From Rhizobium sp. N324 (lineage in GTDB: Bacteria; Pseudomonadota; Alphaproteobacteria; Rhizobiales; Rhizobiaceae), in assembly GCF_001664485.1 (NCBI RefSeq), contig NZ_CP013635.1, positions 372,001-436,000 on the forward strand: DNA of 64,000 nt, read 5' to 3'. Shown piece by piece: positions 14,985 through 23,954 of the stretch. Both the position numbers and the translations under genes were made by a program. Numbering within the stretch: the stretch's first letter is position 1; each line of letters opens with the position of its first letter. The notes beneath the pieces are model-generated. The model made no database searches. It had not been told where the DNA came from and saw only the letters and a program-made list of their open reading frames with translations.

Positions 14985-16868
14985 ATGCGTCGTCCAAACA
15001 TTAAATCGAGTTTGCTGTTTATTTTCAGCGGCATAGCTCTTCTCTTCGGTCTCGTCGCCTATCTTGCGGTCGACGGTCTTCGAAACACGAACGGCTCCAC
15101 CGAAGAAATAGCGACCCATTGGCTGCCGAGCGTGCAGGCTTCGCAATCAATCAATCTCGCCATGACGAATTTGCGCCTCGCTTACCGCGATCACATTATC
15201 GCTCAGACAGAGGCGGAAAAGAAAACACGCGAAGAGGCCATTAAAGTCGCGGAGGATACGGTTGGCAAGTCGGTGGATGCTTATCTCCCGCTGGCATCAT
15301 CGGACCACGAACGCGAACTGATCAAGACGATCAAGGAGAGCGTCGGTGGCTACATCGGCAGCAGCTCGCAGCTGCTCGCCCTTTCCCGCGCCAACAAGAC
15401 TGAAGAGGCCGGGCAATATCTGGGCGGCGAGATGCGCTCCTATTCGGACAAGCTCAAGGAAGCCACGACGACCCTGGTCGAATTGGACGTCAGCGGCAGC
15501 AACAAGGCTGCGGCGCTCAGCAAAGAAACCTTCGATTCCATCGAATTCTATCTGCTCGTCGCAATCAGCGTTGCCGGGTTGGTCGTTATCGGCGCCGTCG
15601 CCTTCGTGCTGACGGGCATCGCCAATCCGATTACCGGCATCACTGCTGCGATGCGGCGGCTGGCCGACGGCGACACCGATGCGGAGATTCCGTTTGCCGA
15701 CCGCGCTGACGAAATCGGATCGATGGCGGGAGCCGTCGAGATCTTCCGCCAAGCCGCGATCACGAATAAGCGGATGGCGCTGGACGCCGAGGAAAACCGC
15801 AACAGGGCGGAGGCCGATCGCATGGCAGCCCAGAAGCAGGCGGAGGCCGATGCCTCGGAGCGGCTGCGCATCGCCACCTCGGGTCTCGCCGCCGGTCTGA
15901 AGCGGCTGGCCGCAGGCGACCTTGCCTTTCAGCTCAACGAGGCCTTCGCGCCCGACTTCGAGGCGCTGCGCCACGACTTCAACCAGTCCGTCAACCAGCT
16001 TGGCGCGACGCTCCGAGCAATTTCCGACAGCATCGGCACGATCGACGAAGGCACACGGGAAATCTCCTCCGGCGCGAGTGATCTGTCGAAGCGCACAGAG
16101 CAGCAGGCGGCATCACTCGAAGAGACGGCAGCCGCACTGGAAGAGATCACTGCAAACGTGGCGAACTCCAGCAAACGGACCGAGGAGACGCGGACGGTGG
16201 CCACCGAGGCAAATCGCAGCGCCGGCATCTCCGCGGAAGTCGTTTCGCATGCCGAAGAGGCGATGGGGCGCATTGAGACCTCGTCGCAGCAGATTTCCAA
16301 CATCATCAGCGTCATCGACGAAATCGCCTTCCAGACCAATCTTCTCGCCCTCAATGCCGGTGTGGAAGCCGCCCGTGCCGGTGAGGCCGGCAAGGGCTTC
16401 GCGGTCGTCGCCCAGGAAGTACGTGAACTCGCCCAGCGCTCGGCAAGTGCTGCCAAGGAAATCAAGGGCCTGATCCAGAACTCTTCGAAGGAAGTCGAAA
16501 GCGGCGTCAAGCTCGTCCGCGATACCGGCCAGGCCCTGAAGACCATCGGCGGCTTCATTACCCAGATCAATCACCATATGGATTCGATCGCCACCTCTGC
16601 GAAAGAGCAGTCCATCGGACTCAGCGAAGTCAATGTCGCGGTCAACCGGATGGACCAGACCACGCAGCAGAACGCGACCATGGTGCAACAGTCGACGGCG
16701 GCATCCGATTCACTCGCCCAGCAAGCCCAGACACTTCGCGAGCTTATCGCCCAGTTCAAGCTCGACGACGCCGCTTCCGGCCAGTCCGCGGCCCTGCGCT
16801 CGACAGCGAGAACGATGGCGCAACCCACGGCCCGTGCACCGGTGCATGCGGTTGCCGCACGGCGCTGA
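14985..16868 (+). CDS. Methyl-accepting chemotaxis protein
   Basis: This 627-residue transmembrane chemoreceptor starts at an ATG 6 bases after GAGGAC. A first membrane helix (about residues 9-28) is followed by a four-helix-type periplasmic sensor of about 160 residues. The second membrane helix lies near 188-212, followed by a HAMP domain and a second HAMP-like segment. The C-terminal signalling hairpin contains [20 protein letters not shown] and [19 protein letters not shown]. It would signal to CheA/CheW at the cell pole. The ligand is unknown. The C-terminus (VHAVAARR) carries no CheR-docking pentapeptide. The gene is monocistronic, bounded by a strong terminator. Confidence 0.92.
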   Translation: MRRPNIKSSLLFIFSGIALLFGLVAYLAVDGLRNTNGSTEEIATHWLPSVQASQSINLAMTNLRLAYRDHIIAQTEAEKKTREEAIKVAEDTVGKSVDAYLPLASSDHERELIKTIKESVGGYIGSSSQLLALSRANKTEEAGQYLGGEMRSYSDKLKEATTTLVELDVSGSNKAAALSKETFDSIEFYLLVAISVAGLVVIGAVAFVLTGIANPITGITAAMRRLADGDTDAEIPFADRADEIGSMAGAVEIFRQAAITNKRMALDAEENRNRAEADRMAAQKQAEADASERLRIATSGLAAGLKRLAAGDLAFQLNEAFAPDFEALRHDFNQSVNQLGATLRAISDSIGTIDEGTREISSGASDLSKRTEQQAASLEETAAALEEITANVANSSKRTEETRTVATEANRSAGISAEVVSHAEEAMGRIETSSQQISNIISVIDEIAFQTNLLALNAGVEAARAGEAGKGFAVVAQEVRELAQRSASAAKEIKGLIQNSSKEVESGVKLVRDTGQALKTIGGFITQINHHMDSIATSAKEQSIGLSEVNVAVNRMDQTTQQNATMVQQSTAASDSLAQQAQTLRELIAQFKLDDAASGQSAALRSTARTMAQPTARAPVHAVAARR

Positions 16869-16894
16869 CACGGACGGCAGCAGGCACTCGATAC

Positions 16895-16923
16895 AAAGGC
16901 GCCCGGCATTGCCGGGCGCCTTT
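16895..16923. terminator. Bidirectional terminator between MCP and NCS1 permease
   Basis: The arms AAAGGCGCCCGGC (16895-16907) and GCCGGGCGCCTTT (16911-16923) are perfect complements around a 3-base loop. A-tracts and T-tracts on both sides serve the two convergent genes. Confidence 0.85.
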
Positions 16924-16929
16924 CGTTTG

Positions 16930-18381
16930 TCAGGAGGCAAAGGCCGGATTGCGGCGGGAGCCCATTCTCAACACGAAATAGATCGCTCCGCCAATTCCGA
17001 CGCCGAAGAACCAGCCATAGGTGCCCCACCAATCCGGCAGGATCGAGGTGAAGGTCGGCAGGATCGACGAGAAGAGCGCACCGACCACGAATGCGATAAA
17101 GGCATTGCCGTGCCATCCGCTCTGGAAGCGGAACTCGCCATTCTCATGGTAGAGCGCCTCGACGTTCAGCTGGCTCTTCCGGATGAGATAGTAGTCCACC
17201 ATTATGATGCCGAAGATCGGCCCCATGGTCGACCCGATGAAGTTGACGAAATGCGCCGCCCCCGTTTCCCAGGGAGCAAACGGATAAAGCACCAGCGCAA
17301 TCAATGCGGCGATGTATCCGCCGCGTTTGAAGTTGATCTGGCGCGGGAAGACATTGGCGAAGTCGAAGGCCGGCGAGACGAAATTCGCCACGACGTTGAT
17401 GCCGAGCGTTGCGATGGCGAATGTCAGCGCCGCAAGCAGCGCCAGGAACCAGCTGTCGAATTTCGCCGATATCATTTCCGGATGCAGCAGGACCTCGCCA
17501 TAGACGGTGAAGGCGGCGGTGGTCGTCACACCCGCGACAAGGCAGAACGCCAGGAGGTTGATGGGCAGACCCCAGAGGTTCCCCTTGCGCAGCGCCTTTT
17601 CGCTCGTGGCGTAACGCGAGAAATCGCAGAAGTTCAGGTAAAGCGCTGCGAAATAGGTGATCCAGGTGGCGGCCACCGCGGCAAGTGCTGCGATCGAGCC
17701 GGGCTCGCCCGGCACGCCGGCATCCTTGGTCTTCTCGATCAGCACGTCGCGCGGGATTTCCGAGCCGAAGGAGAAGGTGCCGGACTTGGCGACCAGATAG
17801 ACGGCCAGGATCAGCATCATGATCCAGACGGCCGGACCGGCCCAATCCTGGAACTTGCGAACCGTTTCCATGCCCCGCTGGATGATCAGCAGCTGCAGCG
17901 CCCAGACGATGACGTAGCAGATGAGTTCGAGGGTGGAGTGGCCGAGCATATGGCTGTTCTGATGGAAGGCGAGCAGGCTCTCGTTTCGGATCAGAAGAGC
18001 GACGATGGCGCCGGATGCGGCGGCGGTCTGCGCGCCATACCAGAAGCAGGCGACCACCGCCCGGACAAGGGCCGGAACGTTGGCGCCGAACGTGCCGAAG
18101 GAGGCGCGCGCCAGCACCGGAAAGGGTACGCCGGTGCGCACGCCGGCATTACCGACCAGGCTCATCAGCACAAAGATGACCAGCGAGCCGATGCCGATGG
18201 CGATGACGAAATTGACGAAGCTGCCGCACAGCAGGAACAGGCTTGCCGCCAGATAGTAGCCCCAGAGGCTGTGAACATCAGATGTCCAGACGTTAAAGAT
18301 ACTGAACGCACCCCATTTGCGCTCCTCGGCGGGTGCAAGATCCTCGTTGTATAACGAGGGAGATGGATTTCGAATGCTCAT
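16930..18381 (-). CDS. NCS1-family nucleobase/allantoin/hydantoin-type permease
   Basis: This 483-residue protein has about 12 membrane helices. Early signatures are NEDLAPAEERKWGAFSIFNVW and WGYYLAASL, with the core segments GVPFPVLARASFG and FVNFIGSTMGPIFGIIMVDYY. These place it in the NCS1 nucleobase:cation symporters. Substrates in the family include cytosine, purines, allantoin, hydantoins and thiamine, and the sequence alone does not choose among them. The ATG at 18381 has GGGAGG upstream. A palindrome of GntR type lies 85 bases upstream. No catabolic enzyme gene adjoins it. Confidence 0.85.
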   Translation of the reverse strand: MSIRNPSPSLYNEDLAPAEERKWGAFSIFNVWTSDVHSLWGYYLAASLFLLCGSFVNFVIAIGIGSLVIFVLMSLVGNAGVRTGVPFPVLARASFGTFGANVPALVRAVVACFWYGAQTAAASGAIVALLIRNESLLAFHQNSHMLGHSTLELICYVIVWALQLLIIQRGMETVRKFQDWAGPAVWIMMLILAVYLVAKSGTFSFGSEIPRDVLIEKTKDAGVPGEPGSIAALAAVAATWITYFAALYLNFCDFSRYATSEKALRKGNLWGLPINLLAFCLVAGVTTTAAFTVYGEVLLHPEMISAKFDSWFLALLAALTFAIATLGINVVANFVSPAFDFANVFPRQINFKRGGYIAALIALVLYPFAPWETGAAHFVNFIGSTMGPIFGIIMVDYYLIRKSQLNVEALYHENGEFRFQSGWHGNAFIAFVVGALFSSILPTFTSILPDWWGTYGWFFGVGIGGAIYFVLRMGSRRNPAFAS

Positions 18382-18465
18382 GAATGCCCTCCCATATCCC
18401 CTGAGGCCGACTCGGCCACGAATGAAAGTGTGCTCCCCATTTAGGCATCTGACAATTTAATAGTC

Positions 18466-18481
18466 ACATTGTACACAATGT
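18466..18481. promoter_or_regulatory. GntR-type palindrome upstream of the NCS1 permease
   Basis: ACATTGT-AC-ACAATGT is a perfect 7-bp inverted repeat with a 2-base centre, 85 bases before the permease ATG. Its size suits a FadR/GntR operator. The cognate regulator is not adjacent. Confidence 0.45.
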
Positions 18482-18524
18482 CGGCGGCCGCGCTGTACAG
18501 ATCCTCCTGAGCCTGCCGGGCTGT

Positions 18525-19676
18525 TCACTGCGCGCCGATGACACGTCCGGCCAGGCGAAACGGGCTTGCGACTGCAGCGCCGGCCGCATCGAAGACATAG
18601 GCGCCGACATCGCCGGCGGATGCACGCTTGCCGCTTTCGAAGGAGGCAAGCTGCGCACCGAACTTGGCGAGCGACGCATAGCGGTCGTGTCCCAGTCCGT
18701 CCGACGCCTGGATCGACGTGATGTCGATGACCCGAAGCCTTTCCCTTAAGGCTGCCTCCTCGATGACGGGATCGTCGATGTCGAGCCGTCCGACGCGCGG
18801 CCGCTCTCCGGCGATAAAGCTCGACGCGACGAGCGCCCGGTCGTCCTTGGAAACGAGCAGGGATATGGGGATCGGCATTCGCCCGATATCCGCCAGTTGG
18901 GAGCGGAAGACATCGACGTCGATATCGGGGGCGGCCAGCACCACCGCCAGTTTGCCGGTGACATCGTCGCGATGCTGCAGCTTGAGCTGCCGCACCGTTT
19001 CCATGACCAGGAACCCGCCCATGCTATGGCCGAAGAGGATGATGCGTTTCACCTTGCCGGAAGCAGAGAGCGAGGTGACGAGGGTTTCGAGCTCGCTGCG
19101 CGAGGAAAGCGCTGCGTCGCGATCGGCGACATAGCCGGCAACGGCTGCGGCCGAGGGCCAGGAAAACAGGATGGGCGCACCCTGAATTTTTGCGTCCGCG
19201 GCAATCTGCGCGGTGCGAAACAGCGCTTCCTGATAACTGTAATTGTAACCGTGCACGAAGATGCCGATGGTGCCGTCGGATTGCATCGAACGGATTGCCT
19301 CCTGCACGAAGGCATCCTTTGGCAGCTGCTTGCGGGTGGTAACGGCAAACTGCCGGTCGGGATCGGGCTTTGACGTCGGATAGCTGATCACCGTTCCCTT
19401 CCTGCCGGGAGGGACTGAAAATTGGTATTGTTCATAGGTAAGGGTCTCGGACCACGCGCTCCCGAACCCGCCCCGCACGGCATCCGGGCTCCGGTTGGTC
19501 GCAGCCAGAACGCTCACCCGGTCCGAATTGACTTCGGAACGAAGCGCCTCATTCAGGTGAACCGGCTTCAGAACCTCGGGCGACGGCCTTGTGGCGCAAC
19601 CCGATAGCATGACCAGCGCGACTGCCGCCAACGTCACTGGGCCCGCTTTCGGCAGTAATTTCAAACGCCGTTTCAC
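18525..19676 (-). CDS. DUF900-type alpha/beta-hydrolase lipoprotein, paralogue
   Basis: This 383-residue protein has a lipobox MLSGC at residue 27 after MKRRLKLLPKAG. The core shows TIGIFVHGYNYSYQEALF, the nucleophile elbow ILFGHSMGGF and AVVLAAPDIDVDVF. These parallel the paralogue at 11223-12563 (IHGFNN, AHSMGNW, AAPDVDVDVF). It is probably an envelope-anchored serine hydrolase of unknown substrate. I chose the GTG at 19676 with GAGGG upstream. The frame continues to 19904, but that extension is unlike protein. The next gene upstream, the RND pump, ends 122 bases away on the same strand. Confidence 0.82.
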   Translation of the reverse strand: MKRRLKLLPKAGPVTLAAVALVMLSGCATRPSPEVLKPVHLNEALRSEVNSDRVSVLAATNRSPDAVRGGFGSAWSETLTYEQYQFSVPPGRKGTVISYPTSKPDPDRQFAVTTRKQLPKDAFVQEAIRSMQSDGTIGIFVHGYNYSYQEALFRTAQIAADAKIQGAPILFSWPSAAAVAGYVADRDAALSSRSELETLVTSLSASGKVKRIILFGHSMGGFLVMETVRQLKLQHRDDVTGKLAVVLAAPDIDVDVFRSQLADIGRMPIPISLLVSKDDRALVASSFIAGERPRVGRLDIDDPVIEEAALRERLRVIDITSIQASDGLGHDRYASLAKFGAQLASFESGKRASAGDVGAYVFDAAGAAVASPFRLAGRVIGAQ

Positions 19677-19797
19677 TATCGACCCTCTTCTTCGAAGCCG
19701 TGGTACCGCACCCTGCTCCGGTGTGGGATGGTTTTGCCTTTGCCATCCCGTACATTGCGTCCCGGTCCGTGTTGCAAGCCGTGGCTGCATGAACTGT

Positions 19798-22700
19798 TCA
19801 TGCCTCCGCCGCGGCATCGGCCGGGACAGTTTCATCCCTCGGGATCCTGAACCATGCGACATAGAGCGCCGGCAGGAACAGCAGGGTGAGCGCGGTTCCC
19901 ACAACGATGCCGCCCATCATGGCGTAGGCCATCGGTCCCCAGAAGATCTCGCGCGAGATCGGGATCAGCGCGAGGGTGGCAGCGGCAGCCGTCAGCATGA
20001 TCGGCCGCATGCGGTGCTCGGTCGCCTCGATGACCGCCTGCCACGCCGCGACACCTTCGGCGCGCAGATGCTCGATCTGCACGACGAGGATGACCGAGTT
20101 GCGGATCAGGATGCCGATCAGCGCCAGTATGCCAAGGATTGCGACGAAGCCCATGGGGGAATTGCTGAGCAAGAGCGCCGCGACCACGCCGATCAGCGCC
20201 GTCGGCGCCACTGCGAAGACCAGGAAGAGCCGGCTGAAGCTCTGCAGCTGGATCATCAGGATCGTCGCCATGATGAACAGCATCAGCGGAGCCACCGCCG
20301 CGATCGGCCCCTGGGCCTCGGCGCTCGATTCGACCGCGCCCCCCACTTCCACCTTGTATCCCACCGGCAGGTTCTTCTGGAATTCCTCAACCTTCGGCTT
20401 GAGCTGGTCGACGATCGTGGCCGGCTGCGTCGCACCGATGACGGCCGCCTTCAGCGTGATGGTCGGCTGCCGGTCGCGACGCCAGATCGTCGGCTGCTCG
20501 AGCTCGTAGCGGAAGTTCGCCACCGCCGAGAGCGGCACGACCTTGCCGTTGGAGGTCGACAGCTGCAGATTCTCGAGCGTCTGGATGGAGTCGCGCTCGG
20601 AAGCCCTGGCGCGCCCGATGACATTCACCAGATAGATGTCATCGCGGATCTGTGTAGCGGTGGAGCCTTCGACGATACCGTTGAGGGCAGTCGCAATGTC
20701 CTCGGAGGAGACGCCGAGTTGGCGCGCCTTGTCCTGCAGCACATCGACCTTGACCACACGCGAGGGCTCGTTCCAGTCCAGCACCATGTTCGACAGCAGC
20801 GGATGCTGCCCGACGACGCCGGCAAACTGCTGGGAGACATCCCGGACCCTCTGGATATCGGGGCCGCTGATGCGGTACTGGACCGGTTTACCCACCGGCG
20901 GGCCGATATCGAGAAGCTTCACGAAAGCGTCGGTGCCTGGGAAGGTTTTCGTCAGATAATCCTGCAGTTCCGCCCGCACCTTGTCGCGCACGTCGAGGCC
21001 TTTGGTGACGATCACTGTCTGCCCGAACGACACGTCGGGCGTCTGCACGTCGAAGGAGAGGATAAAGCGCGGGGCGCCCTGGCCGACATAGGTCGTCCAA
21101 TGATCGACATCCTTGTTATCGGCCAGCATTTCCTTTTCGAACCTGGCCATCTGCCTGTTGGTCTCGGCAATCGAACTGTTGTGCGGCAGGTTCCAGTCAA
21201 TGATCAGCTCGGGCCTGTCGGAATTGGGGAAGAACTGCTGCTGCACCAGCCCCATGCCGCCGATCGAGAGGCCGAAGACGCCGACCGTCAGGATGATGGT
21301 GATCCAGCGCCAGCGCATCGCCAACCCGAGGAGCCAGGAGAAGATGGCGGCAAAGCGGCCCTTCTTTTCGTGATGCGACTTCATGGTCTTCGGCAGGATG
21401 GTGACGCCGAGAAGCGGCGTGAACAGCACCGCCACGACCCAGGAAACGACCAGCGAAACCGCGATGACCACGAAAAGCGTGAAAGTGAATTCGCCGGCGG
21501 CGCTGTTGTTGAGACCGACGGGAATGAAGCCCGCGACGGTGACGAGCGTTCCCGTCAGCATCGGAAAGGCAGTCGACGTATAGACGTAGGTCGCGGCTTT
21601 CCTCAGATCGTCGCCCGCCTCCAGGCGGGCCACCATCATTTCGACGGCGATCATGGCGTCGTCGACGAGGAGCCCGAGCGCGATGATCAGCGCGCCGAGC
21701 GAGATGCGCTGCAGCGAGATGCCGGAATATTCCATCACCACGAAGGTGATCGCCAGCACGAGCGGTATGGAGATCGCCACCACCATGCCGGCGCGAAGGC
21801 CGAGACTGATGAAGCTGATGACGAGCACGATGACGATCGCTTCGAAGAGCGCGCGGGTAAAGCCCGAAACCGCTTCATCGACGACCTGCGGCTGGTCGGA
21901 AACACGGTGGACATCCACGCCGATCGGAAGATCGGCGACGACGCGTTTCATCTGCGCATCGAGCCCTTCGCCGAATTCCAGCAGGTTGGCGCCCTGCTTC
22001 ATGCCGATGGCAAGCCCGATCGCCGGTTGGCCGTTGAAACGGAACAGCGCCGACGGCGGATCGACGTAGCCGCGCTTGATCGTGGCGACATCGGTCAGCG
22101 GGAAGAAACGGTCGTTGATGCGAAGGTTGATCGACCGCAGGCTTTCCTCGGAGGTGAACTGTCCGCTCACCCGCAAGGCGATGCGCTCAGGCCCGGCATC
22201 GACGAAGCCGGATTGCGTCACGGCATTCTGCGCCTGCAGGGTCTGGATGACCGACTGCTGGTCGATGCCGAGGGCCGCGATCTGGCGGGTGGAGAATTCG
22301 AGATAGATCGCCTCGTCCTGCGCGCCGACCACATCGACCTTGCCGACATTCGGCACGGTCAGAACCTCGGAACGGGCATTTTCCACGAGATCACGAAGCT
22401 GGCGCTGGGTCAGCCCGTCGCTGGTGAAGGCATAGATGTTTCCGAATACGTCGCCGAAGCGGTCGTTGAAGGAAGGACCGACGACACCGGTCGGAAAATC
22501 GCCCTTGATATCGGCGATCATGTTGCGGATGCGCAGCCAAGTCGGCGCGACGTCCCTGGCCTTGGTCGTCGGCAGCAGCTCGACGAAGACGGTCGTCTGG
22601 CCGGCAACGGTCTCGCTCTTGGTGTAATCGAGCGATTCCAGTTCCTGGAGCTTCTTTTCGATCCGATCGGTCACCTGGCGCGTCACCTCATCGGCGGAGG

Positions 22701-22869
22701 CGCCCGGCCACTGCGCGGTGATCACCATGGTCTTGATGGTGAAGTTCGGGTCTTCCTCGCGGCCGAGGTTCAGATAGGAGAAAGCGCCTGCGAGAATGAA
22801 GACGATCATGAAGTACCAGACGAGCGAACGGTGTTCGAGCGCCCAGTCGGAGAGGTTGAAGGACTTCAC
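19798..22869 (-). CDS. RND efflux transporter, inner-membrane pump
   Basis: This 1023-residue protein is of AcrB/HAE1 type. It starts MKSFNLSDWALEHRSLVWYF and has two large periplasmic loops and about 12 membrane helices. The TM4 proton-relay segment GLLVDDAMIAVEMM lies near residue 400, and a second such region (GILIRNSVILVVQIEHL) is in the C-terminal half. It would export toxic compounds by proton antiport through a tripartite complex. It overlaps the adaptor gene upstream by four bases. No outer-membrane TolC-like gene is in the operon, so a distant one must be used. TetR control is likely from the divergent regulator. Confidence 0.93.
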   Translation of the reverse strand: MKSFNLSDWALEHRSLVWYFMIVFILAGAFSYLNLGREEDPNFTIKTMVITAQWPGASADEVTRQVTDRIEKKLQELESLDYTKSETVAGQTTVFVELLPTTKARDVAPTWLRIRNMIADIKGDFPTGVVGPSFNDRFGDVFGNIYAFTSDGLTQRQLRDLVENARSEVLTVPNVGKVDVVGAQDEAIYLEFSTRQIAALGIDQQSVIQTLQAQNAVTQSGFVDAGPERIALRVSGQFTSEESLRSINLRINDRFFPLTDVATIKRGYVDPPSALFRFNGQPAIGLAIGMKQGANLLEFGEGLDAQMKRVVADLPIGVDVHRVSDQPQVVDEAVSGFTRALFEAIVIVLVISFISLGLRAGMVVAISIPLVLAITFVVMEYSGISLQRISLGALIIALGLLVDDAMIAVEMMVARLEAGDDLRKAATYVYTSTAFPMLTGTLVTVAGFIPVGLNNSAAGEFTFTLFVVIAVSLVVSWVVAVLFTPLLGVTILPKTMKSHHEKKGRFAAIFSWLLGLAMRWRWITIILTVGVFGLSIGGMGLVQQQFFPNSDRPELIIDWNLPHNSSIAETNRQMARFEKEMLADNKDVDHWTTYVGQGAPRFILSFDVQTPDVSFGQTVIVTKGLDVRDKVRAELQDYLTKTFPGTDAFVKLLDIGPPVGKPVQYRISGPDIQRVRDVSQQFAGVVGQHPLLSNMVLDWNEPSRVVKVDVLQDKARQLGVSSEDIATALNGIVEGSTATQIRDDIYLVNVIGRARASERDSIQTLENLQLSTSNGKVVPLSAVANFRYELEQPTIWRRDRQPTITLKAAVIGATQPATIVDQLKPKVEEFQKNLPVGYKVEVGGAVESSAEAQGPIAAVAPLMLFIMATILMIQLQSFSRLFLVFAVAPTALIGVVAALLLSNSPMGFVAILGILALIGILIRNSVILVVQIEHLRAEGVAAWQAVIEATEHRMRPIMLTAAAATLALIPISREIFWGPMAYAMMGGIVVGTALTLLFLPALYVAWFRIPRDETVPADAAAEA

Positions 22870-23954
22870 TGGCTGATCTCCTGGTCGATCCTGATGGCCT
22901 GGCCATCCTCAAGTTTATGCACGCCGGCCACGACCACCCTGTCTCCGGGGGCAAGCCCTTCGGTGACGCGGACGGTGCCGCCGTCGACCACTTCGCCGTC
23001 GATCTTCACGCGGCGAAACGATACCTTCTTGCCGGGCACGTCGACGATCCAGACGCTCTGGCCGTCGGTCGCGGCAAGGATTGCGGAAGACGGCAGCACG
23101 ATCTCAGGATCGGCGGCGACGGTGGCCGAAGCCGATATCACGGCGCCCAGCCTGAAGGCTTCGGGCGGATCGCTCAGCGCAATCTTGGTCCTGCTCGTGC
23201 GTGTGGCCGTCTCCGCCTCCGGCGCGATCTCCCGCACCACTCCCGACGTGCGAATTGAGGGATCGAGCTGCAGCGTCACCTCGAAAGGCGCGCCGATCGT
23301 CAACCTCTGGGCGGCGCCCTGCGGCACGTCGACCACGGCGTCGCGCTTGTCCGGCCGCGCGATGGTGACGACGGTCTGGCCGGCCGAGACGACCTGCCCG
23401 ACCTCGGCCGAGGTCGCCGTCACCACCCCGTCGAACTCCGCCTGAAGCTGGGCATAGCCGAGTTGCTCCTTGGCCTTGTCGAGATTGGCCTGCGCCTTGG
23501 CGACGGCAGCGGCGGCGGTCCGTCTCGCCTGCTCGGCCTCTTCGAGCGCGGCCTCGGTGCCAGAACGCGACTCCAGCAATGCGCGCTGGCGCTGCTCGGT
23601 GGTCACCGCGTTTCTGAGCTGAGCGTCGCTGTTTTCCACGTCGGACTGGGCGCTGCGCACCGCAAGCTCCAGCCCCAGCGGATCGATGGCGGCAACCACG
23701 TCACCCTTCTTGACGACATCCCCGACATTGACATTGCGGGCGATCATTCGCCCGAGAATCCGGAAACCGAGTTCGGTCTCGATCGTCGGCTCGATCGTGC
23801 CGGTCAGGCTGAGCCTCGAAGCGGACGTCTGCTTGACGGTCATCGACAACACCGGACGAGGCGCCTCGTCCCCGCCCTCTTCTTCCTTCGGCGCGCAAGA
23901 GGAAACCAGCGCCGTGCCCACCGTCAGTGCGACTATCTTGAGACGAATACTCAC
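22866..23954 (-). CDS. RND efflux periplasmic adaptor (membrane fusion protein), second
   Basis: This 362-residue lipoprotein has a lipobox VSSC near residue 20. The lipoyl-like half-motifs (ILGRMIARNVNVGDVVKKGD and AQLQAEFDGVVTATSAEVGQ) flank a coiled-coil hairpin at about 95-165. A beta-barrel and membrane-proximal domain follow. It bridges the RND pump to an outer-membrane channel. It overlaps both neighbours by four bases. The operon encodes two different adaptors, which may form a mixed hexamer. Confidence 0.92.
   Translation of the reverse strand: MSIRLKIVALTVGTALVSSCAPKEEEGGDEAPRPVLSMTVKQTSASRLSLTGTIEPTIETELGFRILGRMIARNVNVGDVVKKGDVVAAIDPLGLELAVRSAQSDVENSDAQLRNAVTTEQRQRALLESRSGTEAALEEAEQARRTAAAAVAKAQANLDKAKEQLGYAQLQAEFDGVVTATSAEVGQVVSAGQTVVTIARPDKRDAVVDVPQGAAQRLTIGAPFEVTLQLDPSIRTSGVVREIAPEAETATRTSRTKIALSDPPEAFRLGAVISASATVAADPEIVLPSSAILAATDGQSVWIVDVPGKKVSFRRVKIDGEVVDGGTVRVTEGLAPGDRVVVAGVHKLEDGQAIRIDQEISQ

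Noticed and set aside
16633..18354. Open frame of 573 codons on the plus strand
   Set aside because: It starts inside the MCP gene in another frame and runs antisense to the NCS1 permease. The composition is that of a shadow frame.
19591..23445. Very long open frame (1284 codons) on the plus strand across the RND genes
   Set aside because: It is antisense to clear RND and adaptor genes. Its composition (runs of Arg, Asp, His, Gly) is typical of the reverse complement of GC-rich coding DNA.
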